The notes: generated by a model from the letters alone, not told the origin. A stretch of DNA of 64,000 nucleotides from [Eubacterium] siraeum (GCA_025150425.1 CP102281.1:248001-312000), one strand, 5' to 3'. Shown: positions 9,408 to 18,218, counted from the stretch's first letter. Numbers and translations: made by a program.

Positions 9408-10678
9408 GTACCCGTACCGCCTGCTGTAACGGTTACCGTCTTGCTTGCACCGCTTGTTCGGGTGTAATAGGGTATCGAGCCGTCCGAATTCTTTCCGTAT
9501 TCAGATACCGTATATGTTCCTGCAGGTAACGATTTTACTAAAAAAGTGTTACTTGAGTTTAATTTGAACTGGCTCACAGATCCGCTTGCAGAATAAGTAT
9601 AGCTACCCGCAGAACCGGTTGCCTTGACAGCAACTCCCGAGCTGTTTTTTACAGTAAAATAAATGTCGCTGTTATCAGCTTTTGTACTCGAGTTGTCGTT
9701 ATTATGCTGCCATACTTTTTTTATTTGAGCTGTGCCTAAACTGTCAGAATAAATAGCAATTTTTGCTTCACTCGGGTCGTAATCTTGTACGAATGTCGCA
9801 GAAGTCTGCGAGCCACTGCCGGAGATCATATACATCGGTGCAACATCAACAATATTATTCTGATACTTACTGCAATTACGTTTAGCTGTAAGCGTTATAG
9901 CCGAGCCGGATGGTATAGGCTTTGTTGACTTTATAACGAGCTTTCCTTCGGTGTCTGTAATTATCGAAAGATAGCTGTATTTTTTAATTGCCGTCTGCCA
10001 GTCATAATACTTAGACACATTTTTACTATCAGTCAGCGTTATTGTGAATGTTCCATCGCTGTTAGTCGTCATTTTCTGCTTTGTTGGCGTATCTTTTTTA
10101 CCTACTGCGTATGACGGAATTGTCGTATGGCTTAACATCTGCTCTTTGATCTTGTTATAGCAAGCCTTGACATTTGTAGCCATAGAGCTTGACATACCCT
10201 CGGTGAATATACCGACAGCCGTGCTTTCGGCAAAGTTGTTGAACCAACCGTCACAGATATTCCAGATGACAATCTGCGTTGCGATACGTTCAGTATCAGC
10301 GTTGTAGCCATAGTTTGTTGTACCCTGATAACCATAAATAAGTGCGTGCTTGAGATTTAGTTTCTGCGCTCTTGATAAATCATCGTAATAATCCTGAGCG
10401 GTATAATCACCTGTCCACGCATCCTTTGAGGACTGAATACAATACGCTACCTGTCCTGTTGAGCTACCAACATTGAGCTTGATTATCTGTCCGTATGTGC
10501 TTGTGTTCAGTCTGCCGTTGAAGTTATATGAATAACCGTACCAGTCAACATATAACTTCTGATTTGAGCCGTTTGCGATATTCATTCTTGTAGCCGCAAG
10601 CGTATTTACACTTATTGCCGACATAGCAATAACGACAGCTAAAACTAAGCTCAACATTTTTCTGAGTTTGTTTTTCAT
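9389..10678 (-). CDS. Thioester/Cna-B surface protein, C-terminally truncated
   Basis: A 429-residue exported protein: signal peptide to about residue 29 (ending NTLAA), then a thioester domain in which Cys80 (QVAYCIQ) and Gln135 (ATQIVIW) are positioned for an internal Cys-Gln thioester as in Gram-positive TQXA adhesins, then linker strands, then one Cna-B/SpaA-like domain (about 318-429, AGTYTVSEYGKNSDG). Such proteins bind host surfaces covalently and usually end in LPXTG plus a membrane helix. Here the protein stops directly after TVTYAV with no anchor, because the gene runs into the middle of the topoisomerase gene. GAAAGGAAA precedes the ATG. Whether the truncated protein is secreted free is unknown. 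Confidence 0.75.
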   Translation of the reverse strand: MKNKLRKMLSLVLAVVIAMSAISVNTLAATRMNIANGSNQKLYVDWYGYSYNFNGRLNTSTYGQIIKLNVGSSTGQVAYCIQSSKDAWTGDYTAQDYYDDLSRAQKLNLKHALIYGYQGTTNYGYNADTERIATQIVIWNICDGWFNNFAESTAVGIFTEGMSSSMATNVKACYNKIKEQMLSHTTIPSYAVGKKDTPTKQKMTTNSDGTFTITLTDSKNVSKYYDWQTAIKKYSYLSIITDTEGKLVIKSTKPIPSGSAITLTAKRNCSKYQNNIVDVAPMYMISGSGSQTSATFVQDYDPSEAKIAIYSDSLGTAQIKKVWQHNNDNSSTKADNSDIYFTVKNSSGVAVKATGSAGSYTYSASGSVSQFKLNSSNTFLVKSLPAGTYTVSEYGKNSDGSIPYYTRTSGASKTVTVTAGGTGTVTYAV

Positions 10679-10714
10679 ACCGATTTCCTTTCTTGGGTTT
10701 GTATTTGTATATAT

Positions 10715-10744
10715 AAAAAAGCAGTCCTATGAAAAGGCTGCTTT
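10715..10744 (-). terminator. Intrinsic terminator
   Basis: Stem AAAGCAG/CTGCTTT (10718-10724 with 10738-10744), followed on the minus strand by a run of six T. Second of two in tandem after the Thr-rich lipoprotein gene. Confidence 0.65.
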
Positions 10745-10780
10745 GAATTTTCGTATTAAATTTTACATTCAGAAAAGAAA

Positions 10781-10812
10781 AAGAGCCTTGAATTTATACT
10801 TTCAAAGCTCTT
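10781..10812 (-). terminator. Intrinsic terminator
   Basis: AAGAGCTTTGAA pairs with TTCAAGGCTCTT around an 8-base loop, then TTTTCTTTTC on the minus strand. It starts 24 bases after the stop of the Thr-rich lipoprotein gene. Confidence 0.75.
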
Positions 10813-10835
10813 AGAATATTAAATTGTAAACGGTA

Positions 10836-11855
10836 TCAGTAACACGGGAAGAATACATATGCTGTCAAGTCTTGACAAGCAGTATGATTTTCTGGATTTT
10901 TAACGCCTTCAGATTTAAGCCATTGGAAATATTCGCTTGCAAGGCAATAGTCTACGCACGTAGCGCCTAAACCTTCTTCATAGTTAAGCTGGATTTCTTC
11001 ACACAGAAGTCCTATCATTTTTTCTTTACGAGTGCATCCACTCCATCTTAGTTTAGGAACTGCCGGGCTATTAGCATATACCTGAGCCCAACTGCTATGC
11101 TGATATACTTTACCTTTGACCGTATCGAAGTCAGACGGTTTACAGTAACCGTAGCCGTTGTCCTTTGCGTACTTTTCGCAAGCCTTTAATATATCTTCAC
11201 AGTCCTGCTTTGTAAATCTCCAGTTATCTTCAGCCGGTTTACTTTCCTGCTTCTTTGTGGTGGTGGTTGCAGGCTTTGGTGTTTCCGCTTTCTTTGCGGT
11301 CGTTGTAGTCTGTATAACAATCTTGCTGTCGCTCAGATAATCACTATGTATGAACGTACCATCCTTCAGCTTGAAATAACCTGTATCGGTCTTGGCTGTT
11401 ACAGTAACCTTGTCGTTTACATTATAAATCTTAACAGTATCAGCACCGAGAACAGCCTTTTTACGACTATAGCAATCAGTGTTGACATACTTTGTGGCAC
11501 TTACCTTTTCCTCGGTCCATTCGGGTGCAGGCTTAGTCGTTGCTACTGTTGTTGTCGTTTCCGGCTTTGCCGTTGTTACCGCTTTTGTGGTGGTAGTGGT
11601 AGTTTCAACACTTTTTGTTTCCTGCGGCTTTGTGGTGGTCACTGCTGTAGTAGCGGTGGTCTGAGCTGTAGTCGTTTCGGCTTTCGGCTCATCAATCCTA
11701 TCTATCACTGTTCCCGTCACTGCCGGAGCGGTCGTTGTAACCGCCGTTTCAGGTACGGAGGACGTTGTGCTGTTCGCATTGCCTGCCGTGCAGGCACTGG
11801 TCAGTATTACGCTGATGAGCGTTATTGCCGTGAGTATGGTGTGGGTACGTTTCAT
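10836..11855 (-). CDS. Thr-rich lipoprotein with SH3-like domain
   Basis: A 339-residue predicted lipoprotein (lipobox LTSAC, Cys22). Two low-complexity Thr-rich linkers (about 30-112, and about 190-215) surround a small SH3-like domain (about 115-182: KYVNTDCYSRKKAVLGADTV then YFKLKDGTFIHSDYL). The C-terminal domain (about 220-339, WRFTKQDCEDILKACEKYAK) has seven or eight Cys and is not one I recognise. The domain order suggests a protein held off the membrane on flexible linkers and touching the cell wall; this is inference. The tandem Thr codons explain the Val- and Cys-rich antisense frames here. A pair of terminators follows. Confidence 0.65.
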   Translation of the reverse strand: MKRTHTILTAITLISVILTSACTAGNANSTTSSVPETAVTTTAPAVTGTVIDRIDEPKAETTTAQTTATTAVTTTKPQETKSVETTTTTTKAVTTAKPETTTTVATTKPAPEWTEEKVSATKYVNTDCYSRKKAVLGADTVKIYNVNDKVTVTAKTDTGYFKLKDGTFIHSDYLSDSKIVIQTTTTAKKAETPKPATTTTKKQESKPAEDNWRFTKQDCEDILKACEKYAKDNGYGYCKPSDFDTVKGKVYQHSSWAQVYANSPAVPKLRWSGCTRKEKMIGLLCEEIQLNYEEGLGATCVDYCLASEYFQWLKSEGVKNPENHTACQDLTAYVFFPCY

Positions 11856-11888
11856 TTTGTCCTCCTTTGTGGGATTGGTAGATTGCCC

Positions 11889-12758
11889 TTAACTGTTTAA
11901 GATGGCTTTTATCTGTTCTTCTGAAAGTCCGCTTTTTCTCATTTTTGAGATCATTTCTGCTTCTTTTCTTTTTTCGCCTTTCTTAAGTCCGACTGCTTCG
12001 CCCTCGGCTCTTGCGTGTGCCTTTTCGGTTGCTTCGATATGCAGAGCCTTTTCACGCATTTCCGCAAGCTCTCTTGTCTTTTCGTCCGCACTCATCTTAT
12101 GCAGTACAACTACTGCGTCCTGTATCTGCTTTACGCCTGTCTGCTGTAACATATCAAGTTCATCCTCCGTTTCCGCATTGATAAGTCTGAGCCATAGCTC
12201 CTGCTTGTTGTTCTTGTCGATATTCTTGCCTATTTTCTTCAGCTCGAAGTAATGAGCCGTGAATTTATCCGTAAGCTGTTCGTTTCTGCTGTCCTCTCTC
12301 ATTGAGAACGATGAATGATATTTTTCGCAGTCAAAGAGATTGAAGTTGATGATATTTATCGAAATGCACTGGTTCAGCGAGCCGTACACCTCTCCGCTTT
12401 TAAGCTGTCCGCTGTACAGCTTAGACAGGTAGTAGAGCGAACGGTCCTTGTAATCGCCCTCGTCCTTTATCTGCATTTCAACGTTTATCAGTCTTCCATT
12501 GGCTTTCATACGAATATCCATACGGCTGTATTTCTCGGTTATGCTGTCCGGCATTATCTCGGAATTGAGTACAACGAGGTTTTCTATCGAATCATACGGT
12601 ATACCGAGCGTATCCGATAAGTAAGCCTGTAGTAAATGCTGATTTCCCTCGTCCGTAAACAACTTCTTGAATATTATATCCAGCTTTGCCTTTACTATAT
12701 TCGAATCCCTCTTGGCGTGCCAACCGCTTTGATTACCAAAGCGGTTTTTCTTTTGCAT
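11889..12758 (-). CDS. Rpn/PD-(D/E)XK nuclease family transposase-like protein
   Basis: Homology to the Rpn family (recombination-promoting nuclease, PDDEXK_2) begins at IVKAKLDIIFKKLFTDEG and includes the nuclease core RMDIRMKANGRLINVEMQ (Asp, then Glu-x-Gln replacing the usual E-x-K/Q). The C-terminal third is a charged helix (EATEKAHARAEGEAVGLKK) ending in the usual family tail SGLSEEQIKAIL. The start is uncertain: ATG 12758 has no ribosome site, and the frame is open further up to 12956 but that stretch runs through a neighbour's terminator and is not protein-like. The gene may have lost its native 5' end. Family members promote RecA-independent recombination; activity here is unknown. 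Confidence 0.65.
   Translation of the reverse strand: MQKKNRFGNQSGWHAKRDSNIVKAKLDIIFKKLFTDEGNQHLLQAYLSDTLGIPYDSIENLVVLNSEIMPDSITEKYSRMDIRMKANGRLINVEMQIKDEGDYKDRSLYYLSKLYSGQLKSGEVYGSLNQCISINIINFNLFDCEKYHSSFSMREDSRNEQLTDKFTAHYFELKKIGKNIDKNNKQELWLRLINAETEDELDMLQQTGVKQIQDAVVVLHKMSADEKTRELAEMREKALHIEATEKAHARAEGEAVGLKKGEKRKEAEMISKMRKSGLSEEQIKAILNS
12722..12746. other. 10-bp perfect inverted repeat
   Basis: AACCGCTTTG and CAAAGCGGTT with a 5-base loop, followed on the plus strand by TTTCTTTT. It lies at the unsettled 5' end of the Rpn-type gene; it may be a terminator left from an earlier arrangement or an element end. Confidence 0.5.
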
Positions 12759-12767
12759 ATTATATAC

Positions 12768-12802
12768 AGAAAAGGCGGAACGGTTTTTTATGCTGTTCCG
12801 CC
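12768..12802 (-). terminator. Intrinsic terminator
   Basis: GGCGGAAC (12774-12781) pairs with GTTCCGCC (12795-12802); TTTTCTG follows on the minus strand. It serves the small membrane protein gene ending at 12808. Confidence 0.7.
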
Positions 12803-12807
12803 TTATA

Positions 12808-13278
12808 TTATTCCGTTTTAACAAATTCAGATACCCATTGGATCCCCCAGAACACCGTAAGATGAATAGCCGGGTCAGACAGCATAAGTACCGCACGCTC
12901 CGTTTTACTTGAATCATCGTCCTGCACTCTGAGTATCTGATAAGCAATACCCGCAATTCCGATGAACACGGCAGGAAGCATACTTGTGGCGAAGATCATT
13001 GCAACGCCGTATAAAACAACCGGTCCGCATGTGCCTATAAGCCTTTTTAAAAAGTAACGTGACGTATCGACCTTTCCACAGAGTGTTATAATTATTGCAA
13101 TTACACTGCATATTATAGCTCCGAAGCAAACATACCGCCACAAAGCGTCAAGCCGTGTAAACGCTGAAATTCCGCCTGCATAAAGAAAGTCGGTAACAGT
13201 GCGTGCAATGCCCCATATAATAATTAACACAGGAAAAAGCAATGATTGCAAAAGTGCCGACTTGTCGTTTGTGAACAT
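12808..13278 (-). CDS. Membrane protein, 156 aa, unknown function
   Basis: Four or so hydrophobic segments (LLFPVLIIIWGIA, YVCFGAIICSVIAIIITLC, CGPVVLYGVAMIFATSMLP, AVFIGIAGIAYQIL) with an acidic loop (QDDDSSKTE) before a last amphipathic segment. No family recognised. A GGGGGTG stretch precedes ATG 13278. It is followed by an intrinsic terminator and lies 45 bases downstream of rlmH on the same strand, so it may be the last gene of the dacA-rlmH unit. Confidence 0.6.
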   Translation of the reverse strand: MFTNDKSALLQSLLFPVLIIIWGIARTVTDFLYAGGISAFTRLDALWRYVCFGAIICSVIAIIITLCGKVDTSRYFLKRLIGTCGPVVLYGVAMIFATSMLPAVFIGIAGIAYQILRVQDDDSSKTERAVLMLSDPAIHLTVFWGIQWVSEFVKTE

Positions 13279-13323
13279 GGTACACCCCCATTTATGGAAA
13301 TCGCATTGAAGCTGTTATGGTAT

Positions 13324-13806
13324 TTATTTGTGATACCTTTTCCCTGCAATAATACTATACGCCCTGTAGATCTGCTCCAGAAGCATCACCCTTGCAAGCT
13401 GATGCGGAAACGTCATCTTCGACATCGACAGTTTTATATCAGCCATCGCCTTTATCTTCGGTGCAAGCCCGAACGAGCTTCCGATTATGAAGTTCACCGC
13501 CGACTTTCCCTGCACCGCCGTATCGCTCAGCTTAGCGGCAAGCTCCTCGCTTGAAAGCTGCTTTCCCTCAATGCACATAGCAACGGTAAGAGCGTTCTTT
13601 GCCAGCTTCTTTCCTATCATTTCAGCTTCTTTTTCGAGTGCGTCCTCTATCTGCCTGTCAGACGGCTCATTCGGCAGTGCGACAGGCTCAAGCTCATATA
13701 TTTTCAGCACACAGGAGCCTCCGAGCCTCTTTTCGTATTCCTTGCAGGCATCTCTCAGATAGCTTTCCTTCAGTCTGCCGAGGCAGATTATATTAACACC
13801 TTGCAT
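13324..13806 (-). CDS. rlmH: 23S rRNA pseudouridine-1915 N3-methyltransferase
   Basis: A 160-residue SPOUT methyltransferase that uses S-adenosylmethionine to methylate pseudouridine 1915 in helix 69 of 23S rRNA. Length and sequence match the family throughout: the N-terminal strand VNIICLGRLKESYLRDACKE, the central ALTVAMCIEGKQLSSEELA, the knot region FIIGSSFGLAPKIKAMADIK and the C-terminal FPHQLARVMLLEQIYRAYSI ending GKRYHK. Its ATG overlaps the stop of dacA by one base (TGATG), so translation is coupled. Confidence 0.95.
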   Translation of the reverse strand: MQGVNIICLGRLKESYLRDACKEYEKRLGGSCVLKIYELEPVALPNEPSDRQIEDALEKEAEMIGKKLAKNALTVAMCIEGKQLSSEELAAKLSDTAVQGKSAVNFIIGSSFGLAPKIKAMADIKLSMSKMTFPHQLARVMLLEQIYRAYSIIAGKRYHK

Positions 13807-15206
13807 CAGCGTCTTTTAGCGTAGCTTTCAAAGCGGCGCTTCTCCTTTGATGCCAGCTTTCTGCGCTTGGAGTTTTCTATCGTTCTTGTAACGATAAAGC
13901 AGATAAGCAGTACAACTATTCCGACAGCCGAAACCTTGAACCACGGCTTGTCGAACTCGTCCTTTGCTTTTTCTATATAATATTCCACGTCCGATCTTGC
14001 AACATTGTTGTTTGCCACAAGGTTCATCGTGGTGATAGTTTCGCCCTTGAATTTAACGTCCATTACGCCGAGTATATCGCCCTTTTTCACGGGAGCCTGT
14101 ACGCTTTCGTATGCCTTAAAGACCTTCTGCACTCCCGATTCCTTTACCGATTTCGGCATAAGCGCCGTGTAATCGCTTTCGGGTGTCAGTATAACGTGCG
14201 TTGCACTCTCTCCCATTTCGACCTTGACTTCGGTTATCTGCTCGTCCTTGTTTACTACAGTAGTCATTTCAAAGTTTGTGAATGCCCACTTGTAGAGGTT
14301 GAGTGCGTCGATCATCGAATACCAGTCGTCATAGTATTCGCCGTTCTTGTCCTTTACCGGTGCGCCGAGCGTCACAAGGATATAGTTGTACTGATTCTTA
14401 GCGGCTGAAACAAGGCATCTTCCGGCTTCGTCCGTAGTACCCGTCTTTGTGCCGTATGCGTATTCATATTCGTAAACACTGCCGGGACGAAGAAGTGAGA
14501 TAGTGCTGTATATAGAGTAACCGCTGGGGTTAGCGTCATTTTTCGGCATCTCATATTCATAGGTGCTTGTTATTTTCTTGAACAGCGGAAACTTGTCGTA
14601 GGCGTATTTTGTCATTTTATACAGGTCTTCCGCAGTTGTGTAGTTGTTGTCGTTATGCAGACCGTGAGCGTTCACAAAGTTTGTTCCGGTACAGCCAAGC
14701 TCCTTCGCTTTTTCATTCATCATTCCGATAAACTTTGTGATGCTTCCTCCGCCTATATTATAGGCAAGAATGTTTGCCGCTTCACAGGCAGACGGGAGCA
14801 TAAGCGCATACAGACAGTCCTTGTATGTCAGGTTGTCCTGCAGCGGCTCTATCGCCGCATTTGACGGGTCGCTGTAGTTCGGGTCCTCGTAGAAATCGTT
14901 GAAGCAGTCATAAGGCACTTCCACCTTCTTTGATAAAGCCCCCTCGGACAGATGCTCAAGCGCAATTATGCAGGTCATTATTTTTGTGGTTGAAGCAGGG
15001 TACATTTTCTTGCTCTCGTTCTTCTTGAAAACAACGTCGCCCGTGTCGGTGTTGACCATATACACAGCCTCACTGTATATCTTGTCGGTGTTCGGGTCAA
15101 AATCATATACCTCGTCGTCGTTTTCCGCAAAAGCGGTAACGGAAAGCGAGCATAACAGCATAGCCCCGCAAAGCAGAGCAGACGCAAAGCGTAATATCTT
15201 CTTCAT
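13806..15206 (-). CDS. dacA: D-alanyl-D-alanine carboxypeptidase (low-molecular-weight PBP)
   Basis: A 466-residue PBP5-like enzyme that removes the terminal D-Ala from peptidoglycan pentapeptides outside the membrane. A signal peptide ends near AFAEN (residue 28). The SxxK motif is Ser72-Thr-Thr-Lys75 (ASTTKIMT), the second motif is in LMLPSACEAANI (SAC in place of SGN), and the third is KTG in TKTGTTDEAG. A C-terminal helix (VGIVVLLICFIVT) anchors it in the membrane with a basic tail. AAAAGGAA precedes the ATG. The minus-strand promoter is probably the extended TGATACAAT at 15256-15264. It overlaps rlmH by one base. Confidence 0.9.
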   Translation of the reverse strand: MKKILRFASALLCGAMLLCSLSVTAFAENDDEVYDFDPNTDKIYSEAVYMVNTDTGDVVFKKNESKKMYPASTTKIMTCIIALEHLSEGALSKKVEVPYDCFNDFYEDPNYSDPSNAAIEPLQDNLTYKDCLYALMLPSACEAANILAYNIGGGSITKFIGMMNEKAKELGCTGTNFVNAHGLHNDNNYTTAEDLYKMTKYAYDKFPLFKKITSTYEYEMPKNDANPSGYSIYSTISLLRPGSVYEYEYAYGTKTGTTDEAGRCLVSAAKNQYNYILVTLGAPVKDKNGEYYDDWYSMIDALNLYKWAFTNFEMTTVVNKDEQITEVKVEMGESATHVILTPESDYTALMPKSVKESGVQKVFKAYESVQAPVKKGDILGVMDVKFKGETITTMNLVANNNVARSDVEYYIEKAKDEFDKPWFKVSAVGIVVLLICFIVTRTIENSKRRKLASKEKRRFESYAKRR

Positions 15207-15324
15207 AATTTATTCCGTTCCTTTTCATCGGAGATTTTTAAATATGTTCCCTATTATTGTATCACATATCGCCGAAAAAGAAAAGACTTTTTTGCTTGTT
15301 AATATTTTATTTTGCGTATTCTCC

Positions 15325-15353
15325 TTGTCGGCTTTCCTTTTTTGTGTTAAAAT
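15325..15353 (+). promoter_or_regulatory. Promoter of the two-component genes
   Basis: TTGTCG (15325-15330), 17-base spacer, TAAAAT (15348-15353), about 80 bases before the histidine kinase start. Confidence 0.55.
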
Positions 15354-15432
15354 AGAATAAGAATTTTCTTACAATTCGGCAAGAAAGCCGTATCTGCCGA
15401 AAAAGCGGAGTAAAATACAAAGGGGTGAGAGT

Positions 15433-17373
15433 ATGAACGGAAATGTGCGGAGAAATGCAAAAACAGCTTTTGTCTGCGTGTTGTTTATAATAATAGTTTC
15501 TTTGTTTTTCTATCTTCTTACCGCAGGCACAATGCCGGAATATGTCGATATACCGTCTGCTGACAAGATAGCGGATGTCGATTTGTCAAAGGAGGGTGTC
15601 GGTATAGATATATCCTCCGGCGAATATTACACAGGACGGCTGTATATGCCGGACGATTTTGAAAAAGGCAGAATATCGCAGGGTAATCCCGATGATAAAT
15701 ATGCCACATTCCGCATAGTACTGCCCCTTAAAAAAGGTGTTACCTACGGACTTTACGGAGAAACGGCGACCTATGCACAACAGGTTTATATTGACGGAAA
15801 ACTGCTCAGCGAGGTCGGTAAGGTGTCCGATAATGCCGAAGAATTTGTCCCTGCGACAGACAGATACACGCTATATTTCACCGCACAGGCGGATACTGCG
15901 GAGATAATAATCCGTCACGCATGGTTTAATCACAGGACAGGCACGATACAAAAGCTGTACCTTGCAAAAGCTCCGCTTATATCCGCAAACGACAGGGCGC
16001 AGACCGTTTGCGACGGACTTATTGCGGGAACTCTGCTCGCTATGGCAATATTCTTTTTCGGAATGTTCCTTCTCGGAAACAGAAAACGCAGTATGATGTG
16101 GTTTTCACTCACCTGTCTTACTGCGGCTCTGCATTATCTCATATATGAAAGCAAGCAGATAGGCGTACTGTTCCCCTATCTTGACTGGTACACTGAGCAT
16201 AAACTCGAATACATCACGAATATACTTTACTTCGTGTTTATACTGCTCTATGCCTTTGCCGCACTCGGATTAAGACCGCATAAGCATTTTGTTGTGACCT
16301 CCGTATGCTCTGCAGGTGCGATATTGCTGTTCTACATCTTTACACCGTCAACCGTTTATACGCATTTTACCGTTGTTGCAGGCGCTGTTATGGCGGTATA
16401 TCTGATTCTTTCTTCTGTATATATCTGTGTTACGGCGGTAAAACACAGGCTTATGGGCTACATCGACAGCATTATAGTATGCTCAACCGTTGTACTTACC
16501 ACAGTCGTTTATTTAATAGAAGGGCTTACCTACTTCACGAAGATATTCTATATCCGCTCCTATGCGACTATATTGTTCGTGTTCTGTAATGCGGTCATGC
16601 TTACTATAAATCTTTCAAGAACAGAGCGCCGCCTTGACGAATCGAAACAGCGTGAATCGCAGGTCACCCATATGAATGAAACGCTTGAAAAGCTCGACAG
16701 GCTGAAAACCGATTTTATGCACAATATCGCCCATGAAATGAAAACTCCGCTCACGGTAATGAGCGGATACGCACAGCTTACCGAAAAACAGATAGAAAAG
16801 AATGTCGTAAACGATGAAACATTGTCAAATCTTGAAACGATTTCAAGCGAGGCTCAGCGTCTGTCCGATATGGTGACAAAGCTGCTCTCGGTATCTCATA
16901 ACGAGGTCACGGCAATGGAGCTGAGCAGGTTTGCCGCAAGGGACGTTCTTTCCGATGCGGCGGCGGTTTGCAGACCTATACTTGCAAAGCACGGCAACCG
17001 GCTTGTCACAAGGGCGGATAACTGCCCCGATATAATAGCAAACCGTGAAATGCTGCTTCAGGTGCTTATAAATCTGGCTGTAAATTCGGGCAAGCATACC
17101 GAGAACGGAACAGTGACATTTTCGGCAGAAAAATCCGCCGACGGTGATAATTTCGCCGTGTTCACAGTATCCGATACCGGAACGGGAATATCCCGTGAGG
17201 CGCTTGCACATCTGTTTGACAAAGGTTACAGCACGGACGGCGGAAACGGGCTGGGACTTTATATCTGCCGTGATATTATAGAATCGACAGGCGGCAAAAT
17301 AACCGCAGACAGCAGTGAAAACGGAGCGGTGTTCCGCTTTACCGTACCGTGTGGAAAGGAAGATGCAAAGTGA
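15433..17373 (+). CDS. Sensor histidine kinase with 7TM region
   Basis: A 646-residue membrane kinase. A first helix (about 12-31) leads into an external domain (about 32-185) resembling the 7TMR-DISMED2 jelly-roll, then seven hydrophobic segments (about 190-400), as in 7TM-DISM receptors. The kinase core follows: dimerisation helix with phospho-acceptor His434 (HNIAHEMKTPLT), N-box VNSGKHTENG (the second Asn of the usual box is replaced), G1 SDTGTGIS and G2 GGNGLGLYIC. It should autophosphorylate in response to an unknown, possibly carbohydrate, ligand and pass phosphate to the regulator that overlaps its end. AAGGGGTGAGAGT precedes the ATG. Confidence 0.9.
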   Translation: MNGNVRRNAKTAFVCVLFIIIVSLFFYLLTAGTMPEYVDIPSADKIADVDLSKEGVGIDISSGEYYTGRLYMPDDFEKGRISQGNPDDKYATFRIVLPLKKGVTYGLYGETATYAQQVYIDGKLLSEVGKVSDNAEEFVPATDRYTLYFTAQADTAEIIIRHAWFNHRTGTIQKLYLAKAPLISANDRAQTVCDGLIAGTLLAMAIFFFGMFLLGNRKRSMMWFSLTCLTAALHYLIYESKQIGVLFPYLDWYTEHKLEYITNILYFVFILLYAFAALGLRPHKHFVVTSVCSAGAILLFYIFTPSTVYTHFTVVAGAVMAVYLILSSVYICVTAVKHRLMGYIDSIIVCSTVVLTTVVYLIEGLTYFTKIFYIRSYATILFVFCNAVMLTINLSRTERRLDESKQRESQVTHMNETLEKLDRLKTDFMHNIAHEMKTPLTVMSGYAQLTEKQIEKNVVNDETLSNLETISSEAQRLSDMVTKLLSVSHNEVTAMELSRFAARDVLSDAAAVCRPILAKHGNRLVTRADNCPDIIANREMLLQVLINLAVNSGKHTENGTVTFSAEKSADGDNFAVFTVSDTGTGISREALAHLFDKGYSTDGGNGLGLYICRDIIESTGGKITADSSENGAVFRFTVPCGKEDAK

Positions 17374-18038
17374 GTACGATTCTGCTTGTAGAGGACAATC
17401 CGCATATAATGAAGATAAACAGTTCGTGTCTTTCTATGGAGGATTACAGCGTTCTTGAGGCGGCAGATGCGGCGCAGTGCCGTTATATGCTGTCGAATAA
17501 CGATGTCGATCTTGTGATACTTGATATAATGCTCCCTGACGGTGACGGAATATCGCTTTGCCGTGAGATAAAGGCAAAATACGATATTCCGATACTGTTC
17601 CTGTCCGCACTCAGCGAAAACGATGATATTATAACGGCACTGAGAGCAGGCGGCGATGATTATCTGCCGAAGCCCTACGATATACAGGTGCTTATTGCAA
17701 GGGTAGAGGCTAGGCTTCGCTCCGTACGGAAAGATAAGCGTTATATCTCGTTCGGAAGGCTCAGACTTGACACGGTTTCAATGGCGGCATATTTTGCCGA
17801 CAACGACCTGCTCACCACCCAGAAAGAGTTCTCGATTCTGCTTATGCTTGCCCGTAATATCGGCAGTACAGTGCCGAAAGCCGAGCTTTATGAAAATGTG
17901 TGGGGTCTGCCGTATTCCGACAACGCAAATGCGCTGTTCACGGCGGTTTCACGGCTCAATAAAAAGCTCGATGATAGCAAAGCCGATGTGACTATCACCT
18001 ACGAAAGAGGTAAAGGCTACGCACTTGAAAGTATATAG
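17370..18038 (+). CDS. OmpR-family response regulator
   Basis: A 222-residue regulator: receiver domain (acceptor Asp52 in VILDIMLPDGDG, Lys in LPKPYD about residue 102) and a C-terminal winged helix (about 125-222, LTTQKEFSILLML, YERGKGYAL). I place the start at GTG 17370, which overlaps the kinase stop as GTGA and has AAAGGAA nine bases upstream; an in-frame GTG at 17349 lacks a ribosome site. Partner of the kinase just upstream. The final 58 codons recur, slightly diverged, immediately downstream. Confidence 0.9.
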   Translation: MSTILLVEDNPHIMKINSSCLSMEDYSVLEAADAAQCRYMLSNNDVDLVILDIMLPDGDGISLCREIKAKYDIPILFLSALSENDDIITALRAGGDDYLPKPYDIQVLIARVEARLRSVRKDKRYISFGRLRLDTVSMAAYFADNDLLTTQKEFSILLMLARNIGSTVPKAELYENVWGLPYSDNANALFTAVSRLNKKLDDSKADVTITYERGKGYALESI

Positions 18039-18043
18039 GATAG

Positions 18044-18218
18044 CAGTACAGTGCCGAAAGCCGAACTGTACGAAAACGTGTGGGGTCTGCCGTATTCCGA
18101 CAACGCAAATGCACTGTTCACGGCGGTTTCACGGCTCAATAAAAAGCTTGATGATAACAAAGCCGATGTGACTATCACCTACGAAAGAGGCAAAGGCTAC
18201 GCACTTGAAAGCATATAG
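18044..18218 (+). pseudogene. Second copy of the response regulator 3' end
   Basis: The last 58 codons of the regulator recur at an offset of exactly 180 bases, with the reading frame and TAG kept. Between the two copies I count nine differences; eight are silent (for example GAG/GAA, CTT/CTG, TAT/TAC, GGT/GGC) and one changes Ser to Asn. There is no start or ribosome site. The pattern is of two alleles that diverged as functional genes and were later joined, not of a simple recent tandem duplication. Confidence 0.85.

Noticed and set aside
11346-11900. 184-codon Cys/Arg-rich plus-strand ORF
   Set aside because: It is the reverse reading of the Thr-rich codons of the lipoprotein gene.
12759-12956. 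N-terminal extension of the Rpn-type protein
   Set aside because: This part overlaps the terminator and end of the next gene and has a Cys/Arg-rich, non-conserved composition.
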